The notes under the pieces were generated by a model, which made no database searches, had not been told where the DNA came from, and saw only the letters and a program-made list of their open reading frames with translations. Positions 1-7,288 of a stretch of 43,299 nucleotides of DNA are shown here, in pieces. This stretch comes from CAYRIY01 sp964424335. GTDB taxonomy: Bacteria; Bacillota; Limnochordia; DTU080; RSA5. Numbering within the stretch: position 1 is the first letter of the stretch; every line of letters starts with the position of its first letter. The stretch lies in assembly GCA_964424335.1 (NCBI GenBank), contig CAYRIY010000022.1, forward strand, positions 1 to 43,299. The letters run 5' to 3'. Position numbers and translations under genes: made by a program.

Positions 1-1
1 C

Positions 2-1369
2 GCAGGCGACGGCACCACCACCGCCACCGTGCTCGCCCAGGCGATCGTCCTTGAGGGTCTAAAGAACGTCGCTGCCGGCGCCAACCCGATGCTCCTCAAG
101 AGGGGGATCGACAAGGCCGTCGAGGCGGCGGTCGCCGAGATCAAGAAGCTTGCGATCACGCTCGAAGGAAAAGAAGACATCGCTCACGTCGCCTCAATCG
201 CCGCGAATGACCGAGAGATCGGACAGCTCGTGGCCGATGCGATGGACAAGGTCGGCAAGGACGGCGTCATTACGGTCGAAGAGGCAAAGGGCACGTCCAC
301 GCAAGTCGAAGTCGTCGAAGGCATGGAGTTTGACAAGGGCTACATTTCCCCCTACTTCGTCACCAACTCCGAGGCCATGGAGGCCGTCCTCGACGAGCCG
401 TACATCTTGATCCACGAGAAGAAGATTTCAAACGTCCACGACCTTCTCCCCCTTCTCGAGAAAGTCGTTCAGTCCGGCAGGCCCCTCGTCATCATCGCCG
501 AGGACGTCGAGGGCGAGGCCCTTGCAACCTTGGTCGTCAACCGCATCAAGGGCATCCTCAACGTTGCCGCGGTCAAAGCCCCCGGATTCGGCGATCGCCG
601 CAAGGCCATGCTCGAGGACATCGCGATCCTCACCGGTGGCCAGTTTATCTCCGAGGATCTGGGCACCAAGCTCGAAAACGTCACCCTTGACATGCTCGGG
701 CAGGCCCGTCGCGTCCAGATCACCAAGGAAGAGACAACGATCATTGAAGGGCGCGGCGACAAGAAGGCCGTCAACGGCCGAGTCGAGCTCATCAAGCGTC
801 AGATCGAGGAGACCGACTCCGACTACGACCGTGAAAAGCTCCAGGAGCGCCTCGCGAAGCTCGCCGGCGGCGTAGCCGTCATTCAGGTGGGCGCTGCGAC
901 CGAGACCGAGCTCAAGGAGAAGAAGCACCGCGTCGAGGACGCCGTACATGCGACCCGGGCTGCTGTTGAGGAAGGCATCGTGCCTGGCGGCGGAACCACC
1001 TTGGTCGACATCATCCCGGCCGTCGAAAAAGTCGAGGCCGAAGACGACGAGCTCGTAGGCGTCAAGATCATCCTCCGGGCGCTCACCGAACCAGTGCGCC
1101 AGATCGCCTACAACGCGGGCCTCGAGGGATCGGTCATCGTCGAGCGCGTGAAGAGCGAGAAGCAAGGCATCGGCTTCAACGCCGCCACCGAGCAGTTTGA
1201 GGACATGGTCAAGGCCGGCGTCGTCGACCCGGCAAAGGTGACGCGGACCGCGCTGCAAAACGCCGCCAGCATCGCCGGCATGCTCCTCACCACCGAGGCG
1301 GTCATCTCCGAGATTCCAAAGAAGGAGAAAGCCCCTGCAATGCCGCCCGGCGGCGACATGGACTTCTAA
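2..1369 (+). CDS. groL: Chaperonin GroEL, 5'-truncated by window edge
   Basis: This is the 60-kDa chaperonin subunit, which with GroES refolds cytosolic proteins in an ATP-driven double ring. The reading frame is open from base 2, so the true start lies outside the window; about 455 of the usual 540 residues are present. The first visible residues carry the ATP-site signature GDGTTTATVLAQ, and the apical domain and the C-terminal equatorial half (including VPGGGTT) follow. The C-terminus is PAMPPGGDMDF, so the usual GGM repeat tail is reduced to a single short Gly-rich motif, although the end DMDF is typical. A strong terminator follows 54 bases after the stop, so groEL is the last gene of its unit, as expected for groES-groEL. 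Identification is certain from sequence similarity that I recognise; the missing N-terminus is only an edge effect. Confidence 0.98.
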   Translation, partial: AGDGTTTATVLAQAIVLEGLKNVAAGANPMLLKRGIDKAVEAAVAEIKKLAITLEGKEDIAHVASIAANDREIGQLVADAMDKVGKDGVITVEEAKGTSTQVEVVEGMEFDKGYISPYFVTNSEAMEAVLDEPYILIHEKKISNVHDLLPLLEKVVQSGRPLVIIAEDVEGEALATLVVNRIKGILNVAAVKAPGFGDRRKAMLEDIAILTGGQFISEDLGTKLENVTLDMLGQARRVQITKEETTIIEGRGDKKAVNGRVELIKRQIEETDSDYDREKLQERLAKLAGGVAVIQVGAATETELKEKKHRVEDAVHATRAAVEEGIVPGGGTTLVDIIPAVEKVEAEDDELVGVKIILRALTEPVRQIAYNAGLEGSVIVERVKSEKQGIGFNAATEQFEDMVKAGVVDPAKVTRTALQNAASIAGMLLTTEAVISEIPKKEKAPAMPPGGDMDF

Positions 1370-1423
1370 AACGACCACACGCTCGCTCCGGATAGACGCC
1401 CGGAACGCTGTGGATCTGCCTAG

Positions 1424-1456
1424 GGAACGCCTCCGCCAAAGAGGCGTTCCTTTTTT
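1424..1456 (+). terminator. Rho-independent terminator after groEL
   Basis: A perfect 10-bp stem (GGAACGCCTC / GAGGCGTTCC) with a 7-base loop is followed by six T residues. It lies 54 bases downstream of the groEL stop and ends that transcript. Confidence 0.93.
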
Positions 1457-1725
1457 ATCGTCCTAAGTGCTTCCCTCATCCTCCGCCGGGAAACTCATCA
1501 CGAGCGCCGCTCAATCCACCCCCTTGATCATTCTGAACTCGCACCTGTATTCCAATTTGTATATGCTTATTTGTCTCTTCAGGAAAGGACATACTCTTTC
1601 GTTGACTAAAGATATATCCACTCAATTGTTCGGGGCAGGTGATGCATGGACGGGACGGCCGATCGGAAAGCCTCTATATCACGTGCATTGTAGTGGAACC
1701 GAGTATGCAAAGGAGGTAGCACATC
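1457..1725 (+). other. Non-coding region upstream of the solute-binding protein gene
   Basis: No convincing gene is seen here. It should hold the promoter of the solute-binding protein gene. A candidate is TTGATC (1525-1530) and TGTATT 16 bases later, which is weak. Downstream is an AT-rich stretch (1552-1580) with TTTGTATATGCTTATTTGTC, which could be an operator for the GntR/LacI-type regulator encoded at 3104-4210; this is inference only. A strong ribosome site AAAGGAGGT (1709-1717) ends the region. Confidence 0.5.
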
Positions 1726-2991
1726 TTGAGAGCACGTCTGCTTGTAGTCGTTGCGGCGGTTTGCCTTCTTCTTTCGGTCGCCGCCACGGCGGCGCCCGTC
1801 GAAATCGAATATTGGGGCATGTGGGCAGGAAGGCACCTTGGTTACGAGACCGCCGTGATCGACAAGTTCAACGAAGAGTACGAGGGGCGCTATCGGGTCG
1901 TAGGAATCGAGATGGATGTTCACGAACAGCTCCCGGTTGCCGTTGCGGCAGGCGTTGGCCCCGGGGTCGTCAAAATCGATCGGTTCCGTACCGCATCGTA
2001 CGCTCACGCGGGGCTGATACAGTCGCTTCAGCCGTTCGTGGAAAGGGACGGCGTCGATCTTTCCGCCTTTTACCCGGCGACAATCTCGGAGGCAACCTTT
2101 GACGGTCACGTGTACGCCTTGCCGTGGGACACCGATACCCGAGCGCTATACTACAACAAGGACATGTTTGCCGAGCACGGACTCGACCCCGACTCACCTC
2201 CTCGGACATGGGACGACGTGACTGAACTAAACCGAACGTTTGAACGGTTTGGTTCCGATGGCAATCTGACACAAGCGGGACTGCTCGAGGACCGGGGAAA
2301 CTGGGGTGGAATCGGCTGGCTATTTAGCGCAGGCGTCGAGCTGCTCGACGAGTCCGGACGGCAAGTTCTATGGAACACGACCCAAGCGGAGCAGGCGCTC
2401 GAATTCATGCAAGGAAGCCGTCGGCGCTACGGAAGCCAGGCCGTGAACGCCCTTTGGGACGGACCCGGTTTTCCAAACCGCGGCGTTGCAATGGCGCTGC
2501 AGGTGTCGGGTTATGCGGGCAATCTCGAAACGAACGCACCTGACCTAAATTACGGACTCGCCTTTCCCCCGCGCCCTGAAGGGCTTGAAGACGAACCGGT
2601 CTCCTGGTCGGGCGGATTTGCCTTCTCGATGCCTGTCGGGCTTTCGGAAGAGGAAAAGGAGGCAGCCTGGGCGTTCATTAAGTTCTGGGGCAGCCACTGG
2701 GCGCAAATGCAGATGGCCGTGAACGCACGCTACCTGCCAAGTCTTGCGTCGGCCGGCCGCGATCCGGAGCTTTGGGATCGGTTTCCGGAGATCATGTTTT
2801 TCTCACAAGTCCTTCCGTACTCCAAGTGGCGACCCGTATCGCCGTTTGGAGACGCCGTATGGGGCTACATCTCCGAAATCAGTAACTCTATAATCCAAGG
2901 CAACGGCGACACCCCCGTTCGCTCCGTCTTAGAGGATACTGCCCGCAGGGCGCAGGCCTTCCTCGACGAGGCGTGGGGTCGAGTGGAATAA
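1726..2991 (+). CDS. ABC transporter sugar-type solute-binding protein
   Basis: This is an extracellular substrate-binding protein of ABC importer family 1, the class that binds sugars or oligosaccharides. The TTG start at 1726 is chosen because AAAGGAGGT lies 8 bases upstream and the reading frame then begins with a classical Sec signal: MRAR, a hydrophobic run, and a likely cleavage after ATAA or so, ahead of VEIEYWGMWAG. There is no lipobox cysteine at the cleavage site, which is unusual for a Gram-positive binding protein that must stay attached to the cell. The body (421 residues) has family features such as EIEYWGMW near the N-terminus, LPWDTDTRALYYNKDMF near residue 130, and a C-terminal EAAWAFIKFW helix. 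No permease or ATPase gene is adjacent: the next gene is a regulator. Substrate cannot be read from the sequence. Family assignment is firm, the sugar role is inference from family. Confidence 0.9.
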   Translation: MRARLLVVVAAVCLLLSVAATAAPVEIEYWGMWAGRHLGYETAVIDKFNEEYEGRYRVVGIEMDVHEQLPVAVAAGVGPGVVKIDRFRTASYAHAGLIQSLQPFVERDGVDLSAFYPATISEATFDGHVYALPWDTDTRALYYNKDMFAEHGLDPDSPPRTWDDVTELNRTFERFGSDGNLTQAGLLEDRGNWGGIGWLFSAGVELLDESGRQVLWNTTQAEQALEFMQGSRRRYGSQAVNALWDGPGFPNRGVAMALQVSGYAGNLETNAPDLNYGLAFPPRPEGLEDEPVSWSGGFAFSMPVGLSEEEKEAAWAFIKFWGSHWAQMQMAVNARYLPSLASAGRDPELWDRFPEIMFFSQVLPYSKWRPVSPFGDAVWGYISEISNSIIQGNGDTPVRSVLEDTARRAQAFLDEAWGRVE

Positions 2992-3039
2992 GGTCTTTTA
3001 GTCTAAGGATCAAATTCGTGATAACGTAAAGGCCGGCAC

Positions 3040-3082
3040 GGCCGCGGTCGCTTTAGACGCTAGTATCCAAGCGACCGCGGCC
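3040..3082. repeat. Inverted repeat between binding protein and regulator genes
   Basis: A perfect 14-base inverted repeat, GGCCGCGGTCGCTT (3040-3053) and its complement (3069-3082), surrounds a 15-base loop. No T-run follows, so it is either a weak terminator for the upstream gene or a regulatory structure/operator 22 bases before the start of the regulator gene, where it could fold into the leader. Confidence 0.75.
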
Positions 3083-3103
3083 ATCTGGCGGAGGCAGCGG
3101 TCC

Positions 3104-4210
3104 ATGACCTCGAAAGACATCCCCCTCTACCAACAAGTAAAGCGCACGATCTTAGAATGGATCGAGAGCGGACGTTTGAGTCCCGGCGAGCGAGTGCCCT
3201 CGGAAAAATCCCTGGCAGACGAGATGGGAGTCAGCCGGATCACCACGAAACAAGCCCTGAACCAACTGGCACAAGAGGGCTGGGTGCATCGGGCTCAAGG
3301 ACGGGGAACCTTCGTCGCGAATCGGCTGCCTCCGACGAAAGATCCTGGGCCGGACACCTACGGAATCATCGTTCCTCACCTGCGCGATTCGTTTGTCACC
3401 GGGATCGTTCTCGGGGTAGAATCGGAATTGGTAAAGACCAAGGGCCATTTGGTCTTTCGCTCGTCGGATAACGGCCACGAGGTGACCGACTCCCTTCGAG
3501 ATCTGCAAAGGGCCAAAGTTCGAGGGATCATCGTCTGGCCGACGCCGGGCGAGTGCACGAATGACGAGATCGTCCGTCTCCGGCTCGAGCGATTTCCGAT
3601 TGTTTTGGTTGACAGATACATGAGAGGTCTTGCAACCGATTGCGCTCAATCCGACCACCTTCGAGGCGGATACCTCGCGACCCGCCATTTGATCGAGCGC
3701 GGGCACCGAGAGATCGCATTTGCGGCCCATCACTTTCGAAATACCACTTCGGTTGAAGAACGACATATGGGCTATATCACAGCCCTGAAGGAGGCCGGTC
3801 TTGGCGTGCGAAACGATCGGGTATGGCTGGTCTCAGACGATGAAGAGCGCTGGGGGGATGAAGTCGAGGCAGCACTCACCCGGCAACCGGAAGTGACGGC
3901 GCTCTTTTGTGCAAACGACGTGATTGCGCTCAGGACTCTCCATCACTTTCATCGTCGCGGCATCGGCGTGCCTGATCGTATTGCCATTATTGGATTTGAC
4001 GGCATCGATGGCGGCGCGGATGCTCCGGTTCCTCTTTCGACGGTACGCCAGGACGCAAAGGGGATCGGCCGCGCTGCCGCGCGGTTGTTGCTAGAGCGAG
4101 CCGAAAATCCCACGGAAGCGATTCGACATATCTCGCTTCCCGTGGAGCTGCTGCCGAGGGCTTCTTCAATGCGACAGTTCCAGCGTCAAGTATCCATACG
4201 ATTGAGTTGA
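3104..4210 (+). CDS. GntR-family regulator with LacI-type sensor domain
   Basis: This is a transcription regulator with an N-terminal GntR winged helix-turn-helix (about residues 5-75; IPLYQQVKRTILEWIESG, then PSEKSLADEMGVSRITTKQAL and RAQGRGTFV) and a C-terminal periplasmic-binding-protein-like sensor of the LacI/GalR type (about residues 85-360; CANDVIALRTLHH, GFDGIDGGADAP). This AraR-like layout is known for repressors that respond to sugars such as arabinose. The ATG start has GGCGGAGG 9 bases upstream. It lies directly after the orphan solute-binding protein, so it probably controls that gene in response to the imported sugar; this is inference. The stop codon overlaps the -35 box of the next tRNA gene. 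Confidence 0.93.
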   Translation: MTSKDIPLYQQVKRTILEWIESGRLSPGERVPSEKSLADEMGVSRITTKQALNQLAQEGWVHRAQGRGTFVANRLPPTKDPGPDTYGIIVPHLRDSFVTGIVLGVESELVKTKGHLVFRSSDNGHEVTDSLRDLQRAKVRGIIVWPTPGECTNDEIVRLRLERFPIVLVDRYMRGLATDCAQSDHLRGGYLATRHLIERGHREIAFAAHHFRNTTSVEERHMGYITALKEAGLGVRNDRVWLVSDDEERWGDEVEAALTRQPEVTALFCANDVIALRTLHHFHRRGIGVPDRIAIIGFDGIDGGADAPVPLSTVRQDAKGIGRAAARLLLERAENPTEAIRHISLPVELLPRASSMRQFQRQVSIRLS

Positions 4211-4235
4211 CAGCGGCCCAGAGCCTGGTTATAAT
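4207..4235 (+). promoter_or_regulatory. Consensus sigma-A promoter for tRNA-Leu(GAG)
   Basis: TTGACA (4207-4212), a 17-base spacer and TATAAT (4230-4235) match the vegetative consensus perfectly. The predicted start is near 4242, about 28 bases before the tRNA. The -35 box overlaps the stop codon of the upstream regulator gene. Confidence 0.93.
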
Positions 4236-4269
4236 AAGTGGTGTTGACTTAAGCGGACAAACAACAAAT

Positions 4270-4356
4270 GCCCGGGTGGCGGAACTGGCAGACGCGCATG
4301 GTTGAGGGCCATGTGGGGTCACACCTGTGTGGGTTCAAATCCCACCCCGGGCACCA
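4270..4356 (+). tRNA. tRNA-Leu, anticodon GAG
   Basis: An 87-base class II tRNA with acceptor stem GCCCGGG / CCCGGGC, a long variable arm, T-loop GGTTCAAATCC and encoded CCA. The anticodon stem CATGG / CCATG closes the loop TTGAGGG, giving anticodon GAG, which reads CUC and CUU leucine codons. It has its own consensus promoter and terminator, so it is a single-gene unit. Confidence 0.97.
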
Positions 4357-4370
4357 CAAAAGCCTTAGAA

Positions 4371-4402
4371 AGCGCCGTGGTTGCTCGCCCGGCGCTATTT
4401 TT
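4371..4402 (+). terminator. Rho-independent terminator after tRNA-Leu(GAG)
   Basis: Stem AGCGCCG (4371-4377) and CGGCGCT (4390-4396) with a 12-base loop is followed by ATTTTTAT. It lies 14 bases downstream of the tRNA. Confidence 0.85.
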
Positions 4403-4444
4403 ATTCACATGTGATCCCATGAGACGCAACTCAACCACGTGGCG

Positions 4445-4487
4445 GAAAAGAGACGAGGCAACGCCCCACGAATCAGGCCGTTGCCCC
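4445..4487 (-). terminator. Probable terminator of the TPR/peptide unit
   Basis: On the minus strand GGGGCAACG pairs with CGTTGCCTC (one G-T pair) across a 15-base loop and is followed by GTCTCTTTT. It lies 47 bases after the stop of the small secreted peptide gene and would close the minus-strand unit that starts with the TPR protein. Confidence 0.65.
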
Positions 4488-4534
4488 GCTGACACAACAC
4501 GCGCACTTTGGAAGACAGGCCCGGAGGGCGCAGA

Positions 4535-4687
4535 CTACTGCCAGGTGCCTCCCGGTCGAATGAACCCTTGAGTTTGTGCTCCGCCTCCGCCCGTCGCCCC
4601 ATCAAACCATTTCGGAGCAGCCGAAACGCCGCCACTTACCGCTGCAAAGAGGGCCAATACCGCTACAAGCGCCAACCAACGTTTCAC
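4535..4687 (-). CDS. Small secreted peptide, candidate signalling pro-peptide
   Basis: This 50-codon gene begins with GTG at 4687, 8 bases after a perfect AAAGGAGG. The product starts MKRWLALVAVLALFAAVSGG and has a classic Sec signal: two positive residues, a hydrophobic core, then VSA-A as a likely cleavage site near residue 23. The remaining 26-27 residues are Trp/Gly-rich (begins PKWFDG, has a GGGG run, ends FIRPGGTWQ). I do not recognise a family. It lies 118 bases downstream of, and in the same direction as, a TPR protein gene, and a terminator follows. Size, signal peptide and position are those of Phr/RRNPP-type peptide precursors, whose mature pheromone comes from the C-terminal part. 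That role is inference. Alternatives are a small secreted or cell-wall peptide unrelated to the neighbour. Confidence 0.72.
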   Translation of the reverse strand: MKRWLALVAVLALFAAVSGGVSAAPKWFDGATGGGGAQTQGFIRPGGTWQ

Positions 4688-4805
4688 GTGCTTCTCCTCC
4701 TTTCACGAAAGTTGCGGACTCCCTCACCCGAATCCAAAACGGACAATCCTTCAGCATTATCATCTCCAAATATTGCCTTCCACGCAAGCGAAACTTTTGT
4801 GAAGC

Positions 4806-6320
4806 TCATCGCGATCCCATTTCGTGAAGAGCCACGAACGCCTCGATAATGGCCGGGTCAAACCTCTTGCCCGCTTGGTCGATGACCAAAGCCATACCTT
4901 CCGTGTGCGAACGCTTTGGATCTGATCTTGCCATGACAGTCGAGACGTACGCCTCGGCGACCGCAATAATGCGGGAGAATAGGGGAATGTCAGTTCCCCG
5001 CAGGCCATCGGGGATCCCTGAGCCATCGAAGCATTCCCGGTGGTGCCGCACGGCCTTTTGCACGTCTTCGTGCGCTCCAAACATTTTCAGGACCCGCTCG
5101 CCAAAGATCGGATGTGCCAAGGCGTCGCTGTCTTCCGTTGAAATCCCAATTGACTGGGCGCCTTGCGGGTCCATCGAAGTCAGACCGATATTGTGGAGCC
5201 TTGCCGCGTGACTGAGCCGCTCGAGATTTGACCCTTCGACACCGCACCGCTCGCCTAGGAGGAGGGCGTACTTGGTCACGAGTTCAGACTTTCCTCGAAG
5301 CTCGGGGTATAGCGATTCGAGCGTATCCATGAGTCCCAAGAGGGTCGTAAAATAGCGCAACAGTTGCCGGTCCTCGATGTCGATCGCGATCTTTTGAATC
5401 GGTTCGCCCGAGTCGGCAATGATGATCTTGTTTAACGCCTCATTGGAACTTTGCCACTCTCGCCATCGATCCGACTGGGCGTAATAAGTCGATGCGCGCT
5501 GTAGATAATTGATCGCGCCTTGCCGATCTCCAATGCTAAAGGAGATGGAACCAAAGAGCTCGCAGAGCCGGGCAACTTCCGCCTTGTCGATCATTCCGAC
5601 ATTGTCCCAGAGAAGTCGCAGCGCCTTGCTGCCAAAATGCAAGGCTAAGGCCATGTCCCCCCTCTTGTAATGCAGGCGCCCGAGCTCCGTATAGGTATAG
5701 GCGACGGTTCCAAAGTCCTGAATCGACTCTGTCAAAGAAAGAGAAGCATTAAGCAGGCGCTCGCCATCGTCAAAACGCCCCGTCTCCACGTGAATCAAGC
5801 CCAAGTTGTTCAGGGCTTTCGCCAGGCCCGCTTGGTTGTCCATCGCCTCAAAGGATTTCCTTACGGCTTCGCCCGCCGTCCGCGCCTTCTCCCAATCACC
5901 GACCGCAACGTATCCCAGGCTCAGTATTTCTTGGGTATGCGCCTCGAGAGATGGATTTTGCGAACATTGCGCGATCAGGCGCTGATACGCCTGCTCCCCG
6001 TAGGAGACGCATTCGGCTGCGCGACCCATGAGGTGACAGCACAGGCTGATGTTGCAGAGGCTGCGCACCCGATCGATTTCGCTACCGGCCTTGTCCCAAT
6101 TGAGGGACTTAGTAAACAGATCGAGCGCACGCTGAAACTGCCCCAGCTCGATATAGACCGAACCAAGTGCGTTGAGCGCCTCGCAAACCCGTTCGGGCTC
6201 TTGCTGGGCCACGACGTCGCACCAAAGCTCAAGCCACTCCCTGGCAGCGAAAAACAATCCCTTGGCAAAGCACGCGTACGCCTTTTCATCAAGGCCTTTA
6301 AGCTCCTGATTGGCGATCAC
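4806..6320 (-). CDS. TPR-repeat protein with degenerate HD-GYP domain
   Basis: This 504-residue cytosolic protein has no signal or membrane segment. Residues about 10-310 are tetratricopeptide-like helical pairs (for example ALNALGSVYIELGQFQRAL at 48-66, ALNNLGLIHVETGRFDDGE at 169-187, YTELGRLHYKRGDMALALHF at 210-229). Residues about 345-500 resemble an HD-GYP phosphohydrolase, the family that hydrolyses cyclic di-GMP, but key residues differ: the HD pair is HN (376-377), GYP is GIP (435-437), and the metal aspartate of VADAYD is Glu (VAEAYV, 454-459). His403, His426 and His427 remain. It is therefore probably not a normal phosphodiesterase. The GTG start at 6320 has GGGGAGG 13 bases upstream. 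A secreted peptide gene follows. TPR receptors of the RRNPP group (Rap, NprR, PlcR) are paired with peptides in this way, so a peptide receptor role is plausible but inferred. Confidence 0.88.
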   Translation of the reverse strand: MIANQELKGLDEKAYACFAKGLFFAAREWLELWCDVVAQQEPERVCEALNALGSVYIELGQFQRALDLFTKSLNWDKAGSEIDRVRSLCNISLCCHLMGRAAECVSYGEQAYQRLIAQCSQNPSLEAHTQEILSLGYVAVGDWEKARTAGEAVRKSFEAMDNQAGLAKALNNLGLIHVETGRFDDGERLLNASLSLTESIQDFGTVAYTYTELGRLHYKRGDMALALHFGSKALRLLWDNVGMIDKAEVARLCELFGSISFSIGDRQGAINYLQRASTYYAQSDRWREWQSSNEALNKIIIADSGEPIQKIAIDIEDRQLLRYFTTLLGLMDTLESLYPELRGKSELVTKYALLLGERCGVEGSNLERLSHAARLHNIGLTSMDPQGAQSIGISTEDSDALAHPIFGERVLKMFGAHEDVQKAVRHHRECFDGSGIPDGLRGTDIPLFSRIIAVAEAYVSTVMARSDPKRSHTEGMALVIDQAGKRFDPAIIEAFVALHEMGSR

Positions 6321-6891
6321 CGTATATCACGTTCCTCCCCATCCCCCCGGGACGACCACCTAGCCCCCCATCGATTGATAATTACACGAACAAAAGACCT
6401 CCTCGCCTGAAGCATCTCATCACCAAGTTCGGCAAGAGCAGGTCAAATCGTGTGGTTCAAAATGCCATGAAATTTTCGAGAGCGCTCTCGGATCGTAATT
6501 CGTTGGTATCGAGCCTAAGTCCTGCAATTCGATGGGTTGACTCGGAAAAGGCCCTATAAAACAAGGGCGGGACCCCTTCGATCGCTCAAAGTGGTCCCAA
6601 GTCGCGGGTGGAATCGAGCAGCGGGCGCGGGACGCGTCGCACGAAGCGGCGATTCCACGCACCCTCGTGCCGACTGACTGTGGCCCGAATCAGCAAAGGC
6701 CGACGACTAAGGCGGGGGCGCGGACCCCGCACAGTCGACAATGCTTAACCTCGAGCCTGGCAGTCGACAATGCCGAAAGGGGTACGAGTCCCTTAAGGAC
6801 AAAACCCCTCGGGGGTGCATACAGCGTACCACACACTCGTGCGCCGCTATGTCGAACGGTGTCCCCAGCGGCGTCGAACTTTATCGTTTTG
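6321..6891. other. 570-base non-coding stretch with repeats
   Basis: No convincing gene is seen on either strand. The region is the 5' side of the minus-strand TPR gene and the 3' side of the DUF1232 gene. It holds a 14-base palindrome (6477-6490), an inverted repeat GTGGAATCG (6608-6616) / CGATTCCAC (6650-6658), a GC-rich hairpin GCGGGG/CCCCGC around 6714-6730, a 13-base direct repeat CAGTCGACAATGC at 6732-6744 and 6761-6773, and a short minus-strand hairpin followed by TTTTG at 6801-6816 that may weakly terminate the DUF1232 unit. On the minus strand TTGACC followed 18 bases later by TGATGA, roughly 90-120 bases before the TPR start, is a weak promoter candidate. Confidence 0.6.
6477..6490. 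promoter_or_regulatory. 14-base palindrome upstream of the TPR gene
   Basis: CGAGAGCGCTCTCG is perfectly symmetrical around a central GCGC, the layout of operators for LacI/CcpA-type repressors. It lies about 157 bases upstream of the TPR/HD-GYP start. An operator role is inference. Confidence 0.45.
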
Positions 6892-7284
6892 TCACGATTT
6901 TCTGTCGAGTGCGCTCAACGTGCCGGAGATCCAGCGCCATGCGAAGGTAGCGACAGCCAAGTCATCAAACCATCCAAAGACCGGCAGCGCGATTCCCGGG
7001 AGAAGGTCGAACGGGCTCACGACATAAAAGAGCGCGAGTATGACCAGCGCTTTCTGCCACCCAGATATACGGGGCTCGAGAAAAAAACGTATAACTTGAT
7101 TGAACGGACCGCCTGAAGCAGGGTGTGCGCCACCTTCGCTCCTCTCGTCTACGGTTCCCCGAAACGAACCGCTTGGCCGCTCCCTACTGCTTCGCCGTTC
7201 ATGCTCGGAGGCTAGAATGCGATGGCCGCAATACGGGCAGATCTTGGCGAGCGCCACTTCCTGTCCGCACGAATCGCACTTCAC
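6892..7284 (-). CDS. Zinc-ribbon DUF1232 (YkvA-type) membrane protein
   Basis: A 130-residue protein with an N-terminal zinc ribbon (MKCDSCGQ, then CPYCGHR about 12 residues on) and, after a polar linker, a DUF1232 segment with the family motif YVVSPFDLLPG ... PVFGWFDDLAV, which forms two short membrane helices. The frame is open further upstream to 7353, but I choose the GTG at 7284: GGTGGGGG precedes it by 8 bases, it gives a product starting right at the zinc ribbon, and it follows the stop of the upstream regulator by only 4 bases, so the two are translationally coupled. The function of DUF1232 proteins is not established. The coupling suggests the regulator acts on it or on a membrane process they share, which is inference. 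Confidence 0.82.
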   Translation of the reverse strand: MKCDSCGQEVALAKICPYCGHRILASEHERRSSRERPSGSFRGTVDERSEGGAHPASGGPFNQVIRFFLEPRISGWQKALVILALFYVVSPFDLLPGIALPVFGWFDDLAVATFAWRWISGTLSALDRKS

Positions 7285-7288
7285 GCCA

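Noticed and set aside
428..1378. Long minus-strand open frame (316 codons) opposite groEL
   Set aside because: It mirrors the codon periodicity of groEL, has no ribosome site and no recognisable domain; a shadow of a high-GC gene.
6420..6662. 80-codon minus-strand frame upstream of the TPR gene
   Set aside because: No ribosome site, no family motif, and a random-looking composition with many Ser, Pro and Cys; treated as non-coding.
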